DNA of 64,000 nucleotides from Cymodocea nodosa. Taxonomy: Eukaryota > Streptophyta > Magnoliopsida > Alismatales > Cymodoceaceae. How positions within the stretch are numbered: position 1 is the first letter of the stretch; each line of letters begins with the position of its first letter. Below the pieces are notes generated by a model. It had not been told where the DNA came from. It ran no database searches and was given only the letters and a program-made list of their open reading frames with translations. Positions 10,981 through 21,123 of the stretch are shown here, one piece after another. The DNA lies in NCBI GenBank assembly GCA_036874045.1, contig JAZBRI010000008.1, positions 7,393,001 through 7,457,000 on the forward strand, in the 5' to 3' direction. The position numbers were made by a program, and so were the translations under genes.

Positions 10981-12946
10981 TGTTGGATTTGTTAACTTCT
11001 GTTTGGGGTTGCTTTTATGCTTCTATAAATAATTACTTTTAGAAACAAACAAACAACCTTTCACACAAATTAGATATTAATTCCAATTTGTGTTTTAACT
11101 GCAAGTGCACAATGTATATTGTATTTGTGTGCAAGTACAGGTCGATCCCACAGAGATTGAGTAAGAATTGTATACTGTTCCGATTTTTATATTGGAGATT
11201 ATGTGTTCAGTAAGCACTCCGTTGCTTACAGTTAATACAACGGACTTAGTTCATTGAGTTATGGCTAACTCAACAGACTGATCTCGTGGAGTTACAATTA
11301 ACTCCACGAGCCTATCTTTCTAGTTAAATACTGCTATTTACAAAGGAATTAGGCCAGCCATTGGGCGATTCCATAGAATGTAAATAACATCAATTAAGCT
11401 CTTTAATGTTAGTTAATATTAGATTTATCATTAAGCAATACTAACATTTAGATATTTAAAACAGTAACCATTAAAATCTTTAAGTATCTTGAACGAATCA
11501 ATGTCAGTAAACTATAAAACTATTTTCTATTTTCTAAATCAAATAAACATAAAACATTCACAATACTGACAATGATAACATTAATCACGATACAAAACAA
11601 ACAATACAACACTTTAATACTAAATGTAAACATAGATAATTTGTTATTTTTGGTATTTTTGTTTTGATATGTTCTTGAAGATGAGCGAAAGGTTAAATGT
11701 AAAAATCTCTATCGACATTAAAAACTTCTGTCACTACATGCAATGCAATTAAACCACTGAAAACTTAATCACTTACAATCCTGCCTCCTCTCCTTATAGA
11801 ATCACAAATCCAGAATTGTAAGATGATCTCCTCTTCAGCATATTGGCATCAACTCGAAACCAAGGTTAGAAGCTTTACGATCTCCTGAGATATGAATCGG
11901 TGCTTGGTGAAAATGGCTTCCCTTCCTGCGATGCGATTACTTCTCACAGTGGTTGTCTGACACCGTGTTTGGTTCAAAATCGACCCAACATCAGAAAAGT
12001 ATCCTCACAAACCTCTGATGGTTGGTGATTATGGTGGTGGCGTGGAGCTTCAGGGAACTTCCGACGCTTCCTGCAATTAGCGTGGTTCTCCACCTCTACA
12101 CACACCTTCTTCTTTCTCCTCTTCTTTTATATTTCTTTCAGTAGTAACTACTTCTACTTAATTGATTGGTTGGATTTTCTTCGTTCATATCAATGATGGT
12201 GATTTCTTCTTTATTCCACAAGTGAATTCCTACGTGATATGTGCAATCGTGGTTTCCATCGAATGTCCTGTTTCTATAACTACTATAGTGGCATATTAGA
12301 AAATATATGGTCCGTGGAGTTACAGATAGCTCAACAAACTTACTTCATTGATTTAACTATAAAACACGTGCAATAAAGAAATAAGCTGCTAACATAACGT
12401 GTTACCTTAGTGTGTATTCATGTAACTCAACTTGTACAGTTATGCTAACTTAAAGAGTTAAACATGTGCAACTCACGTGATATACTAATGCATTAAATTC
12501 AACACGTGCATAATTCTAACTTAACGAGTTCAGATATTTCGGATACTTATGAACCTAACAGTTTGTTGCCTAGATGCATTTTGGATAGTTACCAGATAAG
12601 TTACCGAAAATTCACTTAAGTCATGCATTATGGTTACAACACGTGTACTCTAGGAAATAATAAAATATTCTTTAAGCATTTAAAACATAATTGTCTAGTA
12701 CATTAAACATAACTCTCCGAAATAATAGAAAATTTGGATACTTAAGAATTTCACAGCTTGCAATTCACCAACAATTCAAAAATGTACTTAATTAACATTA
12801 ATTCCTTAAAATTATGTAGATTCCTTCATTAAAACATATAACAATGCAATTATAACATAATGGCTTAATTCTCATATGATAAGCTAAATATTATGAAATT
12901 AACCATCATTTAACCCTTAATATTATGCACTTTTTCATTCTAAACA
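10981..12946 (-). repeat. G2 5' LTR (1966 bp)
   Basis: On the minus strand it begins TGTTTAGAATGAAAAAGTGC and ends in AACA next to the PBS. Its first part aligns with the + strand 3' LTR of G3 from 23076 (TGTTTAGAATGGAAAAGTGC). It carries several TAACTCAACGAA/TTCATTGAGTTA-type motifs (11220-11320, 12300-12500), CACGTG boxes and GGATAGTTA-type motifs near 12570-12610. The middle differs from the G3 LTR, which has a copia-like block there. Confidence 0.85.
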
Positions 12947-13330
12947 GACATTATAAACTCTAAACACGAATTTAAATCAAGTTGCTGAAAATAGGAAAAT
13001 GCAATTGATTGAATTAAAAGAATTTAGGAATGAAGCTTATTCGAAAATTGTAAAAGAAAAAGAGAAAATGAAGTTTTGGCATGATAAGAAAAATTATTCC
13101 AAAAATCTTTGAAATAGGACAAGAAGTATATCTTTACATGACTAGACTCCATAACCATCTAAGAAAATTAAGATTTAGATGGGCAGAACCTTACATAGTT
13201 CAAAATATTTATTCCTATGGAGCTATTGAAATTGAAAATCCTAAAATCAGAATATATTTAAAGTAAATGGACAAAGACTTAGACCTATTCTGAAGATTCC
13301 AAAAAGTTCCTTTGGAATTATAGAAGAAGT
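12947..13330 (+). pseudogene. G3 integrase C-terminal region
   Basis: The reading ENRKMQLIELKEFRNEAY, then KFWHDKK, LRFRWAEPYIV and YGAIEIENP aligns with G1 integrase at 3840-4140 ([44 protein letters not shown]). This is the helix and GPY/F-like tail after the DDE core. G2's LTR edge cuts it at 12947. The catalytic core would lie on the far side of G2, outside the window. Confidence 0.85.
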
Positions 13331-13985
13331 AAGAGTAGAGGATTACTCGAGCTTTACTTAGTAAGAAATTATCTAAGTATTATTGTCAAAAAAAAAACTT
13401 ATTTTAACATAGTCACGGTTCAACTGAAAGAAATTATCGATTTTACCAAAATATGTATTAAAAGAAAAATTGTTGCGGTTCAACCGACAAGATCCATTGG
13501 TCTGACCGAAACATAAAAACATAAAAAAATCTATATATTATATTGAGTAAAATGTCAGTTTTACTGAAGCATAGTATTAGTTCAACTTGTAGAAAAAAAA
13601 AAGTATTTAATTTCAGTTCAATCAAGGAATATAACGGTTTAATTGAAATTCTTCGATGTTGACCGAAGTAAAAATTATTATTATAAGTATTTTTATTAGT
13701 TATAACTTTACGGAAAGTCTGTTGAGTTACGCTTAACTCAACGAACTTACTCCATTGAGTCTAGGATAAGTTAACGAACTTACTCCGTTAAGTTAACTAT
13801 AACTCAACGAAGTACTGTAGTTAAGTCCATAGACTTAGTTCGTGGAGTTAACATAACTCCACAGAAAAGTGAGTGAGATAGCGAGAGTTTGCACAAGAAA
13901 ATGACCCAATTACACGCCTAAGACTTAAGGTTTATTTATACTAAAGCTTAGGATTCGGGGGCATTATCCGTAGAATTATTTAGAA
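13331..13985 (+). other. G3 noncoding region with two kinds of degenerate repeats
   Basis: No gene is seen. From about 13425 to 13680 there are spaced copies of a GGTTCAACCGAA-like partial palindrome (for example TGCGGTTCAACCGAC, TTGGTCTGACCGAA, ACGGTTTAATTGAA). From 13720 to 13865 there is a cluster of TAACTCAACGAA / TCCGTTAAGTTA / TTCGTGGAGTTA motifs. The second motif recurs throughout G2, G3 and the copia LTRs. Confidence 0.55.
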
Positions 13986-16262
13986 CTTAGAATAGTAGAG
14001 ATCAAAGCGATTCTGTTTCGTTCCGTCACACCACGAAGTCAAGATGACACTTGAGTTCTGGGAGGAAGTTGACACTACGAGATTTCTTAGAGAATCAGAA
14101 GAATGGCATACAAGACAAAAGATCAAGAACATGACATAGGAAAAAGAACTAGAAAAGGTAGAATCTGACATCTTCTACCGGAGGAAAGTTTTAGTAGATT
14201 TAGAGATATTAGCATACCTCAGATTGTGGAAACAAGGATTAAAGTAGCAACAGAAGTTGTTATGAATAGAGAAAGGAAAATAAGACCAAACAATGAGGTT
14301 GCCCTAGAGTTAATTTGACGCAAGTCCAGATTATGGTTCTTACGAGAAATTGCTGGATGTGCAAGGGGTGAAATTAGGCGGCAACAACAGAGGAAAGCAA
14401 CGGAGGAACCTGCACCAGAAATGTTAGCTGCAGCAATAGAACAAGTAGGACCTTCAGTTCCACCAATAAAAACCATTACCACAAGTAACATTTGCTTGGC
14501 CAAAAATTAAAGAAGAAGATAAGGAGTTTGCTAGCTTGGTCAAAATAGCAAAAGACCAAGGAGATGATGAAGAAATGGCTATAGCAAAAGTACATATTCT
14601 GTATGATGCCATAAAGAAAAGGCAGGCTAAAGAAAAGTTGAGGGCCTAGTATAAAATTAAAGTAGAACAGCATCAAGAAGTAACTAGATCAATGGTTGCA
14701 AAAGAAACTGAAGCTAGTCCTTCGAGACCAGTAAGTATAGAAAAAGTAAAATAGGAAGAGCCAATACTTGTGGCTCAAGGGCCTGTAGAGCCTATTTTTG
14801 TAGATTTAATCTTAGAGGAGGAAGAGGAAGATCAGGCATAGCTATTTAGAAGAAGGAAAAGAAAAGAGATAGCGCTTGAAGCTCCAGTAGAGATTAAACC
14901 TAAGCCTATAATATTAGTAGGGCCTAAAGAGCCCATTTTTGTTAATCTCCTATCCGAGTCTGAGGTGGAGCAAGAGTAGTAGCATCAAGAACAAAGAGAA
15001 GAAGAAAAATAGGCTGAAATTAGTCTACAACCTGTACAAATCGAAGAAACTAAAGTTAGGGCAGAAGCTGATTTGCCCATGACTCCATCCCAATCTACCA
15101 TAGAATCAGAAAGAACAGTGACAATGCAGATTGGTAGTCAAGAGGAAGATGAAAGAGAAGAAATTGAACAAGAAGCTGAACAAGAACATATGGAACAAGA
15201 AGGAAATGACTCGACAGATTCCACTAAAGAGGGAGAGACTCTTCAGCAAATTTTTAAGAGAATTCAAGAAAGAAGAGTAGAGAGTTCTGTTGACTCTCCA
15301 CCATAGATAGAAAGAGGAGCTGAAATGCAGAAATCTCAGGATCATTTTCAACAAGCTCAAGTTCAGCATTTTGAAGAAGAAATTCAAGAACAAACCCCTT
15401 TGGAACAACAAATTCAAATTCCTGACCTGGCTAAAGCAATAGTTCTGAATGAAGTATACTTTTGGTGTCAAGAAGCATATAATAAATATCAAGAGATTTG
15501 GGGTTATGATATTATATATAGTAGACCAGTAAACTAGGACAGTATAAATGACATTAAAGAATTATTAGAGTTCCAAGGTCTACTACAATTCATTTCTCAA
15601 TAGAGAGGGCATGCTGTATATGAAAATTTAGTACCCTATTTTTATGCAAACTTGAGAGAGAAAGAAGGAAATTTAATTTCTAACATGGAAGAAGTTAATG
15701 TACAAATAACACCAAAGCTTCTCCACAACATTTTTGGAGTGAAAAATGAAGGAATAGAAATTCTAGAGAGCACAACTGCATTCGAGTGGATAAAACAGGA
15801 AATAAAGGACTATTTAGCTATCAATCCTAGTGTGCCATTATTAAACAAATTGAAGTACTTAAATGGTAAAGCACACATGGTAGCTAACATTTTGATTAAA
15901 AATGTCTACCAACGACAAGGCCATGATATTGAATTAAGTCAGTTTGTTAAATGGGCCATATATGCAGTTGTGAATAGAATTCAAATTAATTGGTACAAAG
16001 TTTTTATCTCCAAACTGAGAGTAGTAAAGAAGAAATTATATTATGGAGATTTGATACTAGTATTAATGGAGAATAATATTGACTTCATGAAATGGATATC
16101 CAAAAGGATAAGTTCAAGAGCCATTTCAGTGAAGGAATATAGAAATTACAATGTTGTAGCTACTGAGATAGTTGGACCTTCTAGAGACATTATAGGAGCT
16201 ATTGAATGTATAAATCAATTAGAACAACAATTAAAAAAGCTCTAGAAGGAAGTAGATGAACT
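13986..16262 (+). pseudogene. G3 third ORF in the envelope position, related to the copia third ORF
   Basis: A coding-like region after integrase. The first two thirds are Glu/Lys/Gln-rich and low in complexity. The last part (15550-16245) has a compact domain: NDIKELLEFQGLLQF, YENLVPYFYANL, ITPKLLHNIFGVKNEG, KAHMVANILIKNVYQRQGHD, VVNRIQINWYKVF and KKLYYGD. It lines up with the copia third ORFs (EIRDLFEFQ, YTKLIAAFYSNL, LSPELIFEVLGLKNEG, ARFIANILHANLFQRVGHN, LLNRIQINWFDVF, SKLFYGD). The domain resembles what databases call a putative plant transposon protein domain; that name is from memory. No membrane segment or signal peptide is seen, so 'envelope' refers to position only. It is broken in many places. 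Confidence 0.75.
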
Positions 16263-16814
16263 TAGGAAAAAGGAATAAATGTATTGTTCATCTACTTGTA
16301 TTGAAAAATATCTGACTATATGTAAATGTAAACTATTTATATAAATGAATGTTTGAATATCAGATGTTTCTGAATTTGTGTAATTGGGAACTATATTGAA
16401 TTGAATATTATATAACGATTTAAAGATTTGCAGAGTGTTTAAAAGATTTACAATTTTTTTAATGACATAGTTAAATGCACGATGATTAGTTAATGTTTGA
16501 ATATATCTACATACTAAAAAGTAAAATGTAAATTCTACATAACAAGAAATCAACTATAAGTTAAATATGCATATATTGTTTAGATTTAAATGAGTTTAAG
16601 TTAGAACACTGCATTAATGAAATGTATTTAACTTTAATTAAGTTAACAAAATGTAGAGAAAAAATATAGAAGTTAATACGATGAGTAAGTTTAGAAAAAT
16701 TTCTTAAGTGTTAACTCAATGAAGTAAGTCCATTGAGTTAATCTTAACTCCACGAGGTCAATAATAAAATATAAGGTCACTTTGTTGAGTTAACTATAAC
16801 TCAACGAAGTTAGT
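16263..16814 (+). other. G3 noncoding stretch after the third ORF
   Basis: A+T-rich sequence with no gene. It ends in a cluster of TTAACTCAATGAAG / TAACTCAACGAAGTTAG motifs (16710-16812). The last five bases, TTAGT (16810-16814), are the left target duplication of solo LTR S. Confidence 0.6.
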
Positions 16815-18074
16815 TGTTAGGAATTTTGTTTTGATGATAAATGCTTTATTAAAGTCTATAAATAAGTCTAAATAATATTTTTCTAAGTATAATAGTCACG
16901 TAATTAAATGTTGAAAAGTTTTTGGATAGTTAACTTTCGGATAGTTATAGTTTTCAGATAGTTAGATTTTCAGATGGTTAAACTCTTAGATAGTTAAACT
17001 TTTGAATAGTTAAGGTTTTGATTTAGTTGAAGAGTTATGTTAAAAACTTGTATAGTTAAGTTATCTACATGTGTGTTTTTAATGTTTTAAGTTGTCACCT
17101 GTTTTCCATGTGCATTCGATAATGAAAATCGAAGAGTTAGATAACTGTTTGAGTTTTTATACACATAGATAGATAACTATTCTAGTTTTATAAAATGACT
17201 AACGAACAGATAAGTTTTCTATGTTCAGTCACATGTTTTATAGGTGCAAAAACTCGAAAAGTTATAGAGAAGTGTTCGAGTTTTTACAAGACTTAAAGAA
17301 TAAGTGTTCGACTAAAATGAAGACTTAGAAGATATTCTACAAATCTCCAAGAAGATAAAGTTTTGGTGAATCTACGAGTGGAAATCGTGGAAATTCAAAA
17401 TGATAGTGGAGAAAGTGGAAATTTCAAAATGATAGTGGACATAGTGGAAATTCAAAAAGAAAGTAAAAATCGAGGATGATTTGAATTTGAAATTAGTATG
17501 TGGATTATGGATTATGGATTAAGTGAATGAACATGCTGAACATGAAGTTAGAGTTCGACTACTAATAGAGAGTACGAGCTATATTATAATCAGGATCCCA
17601 ATCTCAAAAACCAAGTCTAAATATTCAATTTAGAACCCAAACTAAAAAATCAAGTCTGAATATTCATATCTAGAAAAATTCTCCAACATCAGAAGAAGTT
17701 CAAAATTCCAAGCAATTTCAAAAAAAGAGCTGCAAATGCAAGAAGTCTGAAAATTTGACAACTAGAGAAGAAGAGATACAGAAGCTAAGCAAAAAGAAGG
17801 AAAGGAGCTACGTGCATAAAGAACAAGTTTTATACAATTCGAAATTAGTTTTGAATAAGGACTTCATTTTCTATTTGAATTGTATATCAGACATTACTAT
17901 ATCAAAACCGTTAAGAAGGGAATTGAGCTGAAAAGATATTGTAAATTCTTTCTTTAAAGTTTATAAACAATAGAATTTTATTTACAAGTGTTTTATGCTC
18001 TTGTTTTATCTGCTGGTAATTTTAATTACTAAAGATACAATTCACCCCCCTTCTTGTGATACAACGATCCTACA
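16815..18074 (+). mobile_element. Solo LTR S of a SIRE-like Ty1/copia element
   Basis: It starts TGTTAGGAATTTTGTTTTGA and ends AATTCACCCCCCTTCTTGTG followed by ATACAACGATCCTACA, close to the ends of the A-D LTRs (TGTTGAGTATTTTTG ... ACGATCCTACA). It is flanked by an exact 5-bp duplication TTAGT (16810-16814 and 18075-18079). With no internal region, it is a solo LTR, normally the product of LTR-LTR recombination. It belongs to a different subfamily from A-D, with a 16-base repeat array near its start. Part of it (about 16996-17268) matches a block in the G3 3' LTR. Confidence 0.9.
16918..17013 (+). repeat. 16-base tandem repeat array in solo LTR S
   Basis: Six units built on TTTTCGGATAGTTA, with GATAGTTA-like cores starting near 16925, 16940, 16956, 16972, 16988 and 17005, spaced 15-17 bases. 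It lies in the upstream part of the LTR. Single copies of the same motif occur in the LTRs of element C and of G2, so it may be a shared regulatory unit. Confidence 0.7.
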
Positions 18075-18519
18075 TTAGTCCATGGAGTTAGCAAATTGGC
18101 GACGAAGCTAGTCTGTTGAGTTAGCTGTAACTCAATGAGGTTAGTTCATGGATTAAGCTGAACGATTATTCTTTTAGCCATGAACAAAACTTTGTGGGTT
18201 TAGCGGTTACTGAAATTTGAAATTAGAAGTGGAACACGTATCCATAAAAATAGGAACCATACTACACGTTACAAGACACATTCTTACAATAAGATTCATT
18301 TGCCTTATGGGCGTGCATTATAAATATAGAACAGAATGCTATTTATGAGTTACCAGTACTTGAGTAAAGAAAAGAAAATTCATTATGAAATTGGAAGGAG
18401 AAGCAGTTGATTCAACTTCATCTGTCAACAACTATTTATTTAAAACAAAGCATCAGACTAGTATGTAATTAATCTTCTACTATTTTACTTTATGCTAAGA
18501 GTTTATGAGCACATAGATT
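18075..18519 (+). other. G3 region upstream of displaced gag
   Basis: Noncoding. It begins with the right TTAGT duplication of S, then several GTTGAGTTAGC / TAACTCAATGAGG motifs and two CACGT-containing sites (near 18236 and 18264). A well-formed TATAAATA lies at 18319-18326, 200-340 bases before gag. It reads like a promoter region but that is inference. Confidence 0.4.
18319..18326 (+). promoter_or_regulatory. Candidate TATA box upstream of G3 gag
   Basis: TATAAATA in the context GTGCATTATAAATATAGAAC. It matches the plant TATA consensus well. In an A+T-rich region such a string can arise by chance. Its interest is its place in front of a gag that has lost its usual position behind the LTR promoter. 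Confidence 0.3.
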
Positions 18520-19855
18520 CATTCTCCTAGCACTAAACGATTAGTAAGAACTCCTACATAGGATTATTCAACACAAAGGCGTACTAAAATATTTTCTGAA
18601 TTAGACTTTAACCAAATCCTTTGGGGTGTAGCTAACCTTTCTTTAAAAGAGAACGAAGATATGACTACTCTAGTAGAAAAACCATTAGGGGAAATTTTGT
18701 ATCCTGAACTAGTTGATGAACCTTCATATATTCGATTTCCAAACTTTGAGGGAGATAGATTTGAATTGAAATCTAATTATATTAGTCAATTGCCACACTT
18801 TCATGGATTAGAAAGAGAAGATGCTTATTATTTCTTTAGAGACTTTAACGAAGTTTGTCAAATGATGAAAATGCCGAACATGAGTATTGATGCTATTAAA
18901 CTTAGATATATCCCTTTTGCTTTCAAAGACACAACTAAGAGATGGTTATATACTCTATCGCCTGATTCAATTTCTATATGGACTAAATTTTGCTCTATTT
19001 TTCTGGAAAAATATTATCCAACACATCAAATGATTAAAAAGAAAAAGGAAATATTAATGTGTAACCAAAAACAGGGAGAATCATTTTGGAAATATTTTGA
19101 AAGATTTAAAGATTTACTAACTCAATGTTCACATCATGCAATGAGTAAAGCACAATTAATAAGTATAATTTATGAAGGCATAGATGTTTCGACTAAATAT
19201 TTATTAGAATCTACTTGTCATAATGGATTTTTAAAACTATGTAGTGAAGAAGCATGTGCGTATTTAGAAAACTTTGCGAAAAGAACTACATAGTGGGAAA
19301 ACTTGGTTGAAGCTATTACAGATAAAAGAATATTGCGAAGGGGAATGTATGAAATAGATTCAAGCACTATACTTGAAGTTAAATTAACTGAATTAACAAA
19401 GAAAATAGAAGAGTTATCATTAAATCAAAAACTAGCAGAAAAGAATGCAAACATTAATGATTTAAATATTATTTATGCTAGAAACCAAAAAGATAATTTT
19501 GGAAATTCTTATAACCTTAATTGGAGAAATCACCCGAACCTATCTTGGAGATATAATAATTTCCAGGGAGGAGAAAATATAAATGAAAAAATTATAAATT
19601 ATGAAGCATTAATTGAATAAGGATCTAGAATAGAGAAGGTAGAAAAGATAATTCAACAATTAAACAATCGTCTAGATCATGTATTTGGAAATGCTGTCAT
19701 TCAAAATCAAAATATGAATAGAAATATACCCCTTAGATAGAAGGAATCAATAGAAGTTAGACCTACAGGAGGATTGCCAATGCAAGCAATGCCTAACCCT
19801 GTTAATAGAATTGTTAATGAAATTGATACCTCCTTTGGGAGGGAAGCTAAATGAA
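18520..19855 (+). pseudogene. G3 gag, placed downstream of the third ORF
   Basis: The best open part starts at 18661 (MTTLVEKPLGEILYPEL), but coding-like sequence with STKRLVRTPT extends upstream and resembles G1's gag start (ASRLIRQTP). Capsid-type wording includes QLPHFHGLEREDAYYFFRDF, IKLRYIPFAFKDTTKRWLY, WTKFCSIFLEKYYP and SFWKYFERFKDLL, then LNWRNHPNLSWR and a helical tail. It is clearly homologous to, but well diverged from, G1 gag (4430-5825). No zinc knuckle is seen between the capsid part and WRNHPN, whereas G2 of the same family has one next to its PBS. It is broken in a few places. Confidence 0.85.
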
Positions 19856-20074
19856 GCAACATAACTGAAGTAACTATGTATAATATAATAAGTAGAAAAA
19901 TATAAAAAGAAAAGAAAATGAAAGTTTAATTATAGTTAGTAGTACTGTAAAGTTATTACTTAACTCAACAAACTTAATCCATTGAGTTATGGCCTAACTC
20001 CACAAAGGTAGGTAAGTAGCTATGTTAATTTTATCTCTGCTAAATTTTGTTTATGTTATACAGATTCACAATAG
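19856..20074 (+). other. Spacer between G3 gag and the F-box gene
   Basis: About 220 A+T-rich bases with another TTAACTCAACAAACTTAATC / TCCATTGAGTTATGG motif pair (19960-19996), an AGGTAAGTAG string at 20010 and a TTTATGTTATACAG string ending at 20063. The last two look like splice donor and acceptor, but they are only about 52 bases apart, too short for a normal plant intron. The acceptor could pair with a more distant donor. Confidence 0.35.
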
Positions 20075-21123
20075 ATGGAATTGATGAAATTAACATTGGA
20101 TGCACTAAGGGAAGTATTGAGTAACTTATCAGCTAAAAATCTGTGCAAATTGTGTTGTGTGTCAAAAGAAATTAAGGAATGTGTTAGAGAAAAATATTTT
20201 TATGGACTACAAGCTACAAAGATGACTAATATTAGAGATGGACTTTTATGGAAGTCATTTAATTGTAGTTCCATTAGCTATGAATATCTAAATATGGAAG
20301 AAACTATTGGAATTCCACTCAATACATTAGAAGAAATAGATCATATTATGGGGATAGATGAAGGATTGATTATTTACAAAACCAAACCAAGGTATGCTAT
20401 TCTGTTACCCAATATTTTGATTAGAAATCCTATTACTAGAGAAGAATGGAATATAGGAAGACCTGATAGATTTGAAGTACCAACTGAAAATCGTAGGTCA
20501 GCTTTAACATTTTCTGATAAAAATTCGACAATTCTTGAAAAATTGTATTACTAGAGACCAATTGGAAATTGGAATGAGGATCTATGTTTAAGTGTGTATA
20601 ATTTTCTGAATAGATCTTAGACTAAAAATACTATGATATATCTAGGAGAGAAAGCATTAATTAACAATATCATGTCATACTTGATGGATATATATATCTA
20701 GTCACGGATATATTAGTTGCATTTAGATCTGGTTTATACATAGTAAGCATAGACAGTTATGATAATGACTTTATAGAAATATTACCTATACCTAATGATA
20801 TAGCTAAATCACCATCTACAGAACATAATAAAATTCAATTAGGAATGTGGTATAATGAATATGATGATCGTACTTTATGTCTAATAAGATGATGAGATGA
20901 ATTGATGAAATTTCAAATATGGATTATGAAAGACCTGAATGAATGGAAGTGGGAAGAGGAATATATTGAAATTTATGTAGAAATAGAAACAACTATATTA
21001 TATTGGAACAGAAGAGGATCTCTTACTGCATTTCAATTCATTAATGGTAATACACTTATATTTAGTATTAATAACATACTGCAAGTTTACAAGTTAAAAG
21101 GAAAGCAGATTGTATTAAAATAG
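20075..21123 (+). pseudogene. F-box gene carried inside retrotransposon G3
   Basis: The first 160 codons from ATG at 20075 are open. Residues 5-42 form an F-box: LTLDALREVLSNLSAKNL, CKLCCVSKEIKECV (family form LPxDLLxEILSRLPxKSLxRFRCVSK). This is the Skp1-binding segment of SCF ubiquitin ligases. Residues 86-125 look like the start of an F-box-associated domain (HIMGIDEGLIIYKT, ILIRNPITREEW). Later sequence keeps FBA-like wording (LVAFRSGLYIV, FQIWIMKDLNEWKWEEEY, INGNTLIFSINNIL). It is broken by about three disruptions and has no visible introns, consistent with capture through an RNA copy. It lies between gag and the 3' PPT of G3 on the same strand. It could instead be an independent insertion, but no flanking repeats are seen. 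Confidence 0.65.

Larger units (their letters stand above)
1..12946 (-). mobile_element. Element G2: Athila-like Ty3/gypsy LTR retrotransposon, split by G1
   Basis: Visible parts in element order are the 5' LTR (12946 down to 10981), the primer binding site (10968-10951), a gag-tail and protease region (10950-9591) and, beyond the inserted element G1, the protease-RT linker (152-1). The rest of pol runs off the left edge. Its LTR matches the LTR of G3 in opposite orientation, so G2 and G3 belong to one family. Its outer edge at 12946 abuts an integrase coding stretch of G3, which means G2 inserted into G3. It is a broken fossil with several breaks in the visible coding part. The left end, and so its target duplication, lies outside the window. 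Confidence 0.85.

Noticed and set aside
14219-15492. Antisense ORFs over the G3 third ORF
   Set aside because: They are shadows of a Glu/Lys/Gln-rich sense region and are hydrophobic only because of that composition. They are not membrane proteins.
20012-20063. Possible intron with GTAAGT donor and ATACAG acceptor before the F-box gene
   Set aside because: About 52 bases is below the usual minimum for plant introns. The signals may be chance or belong to longer introns.
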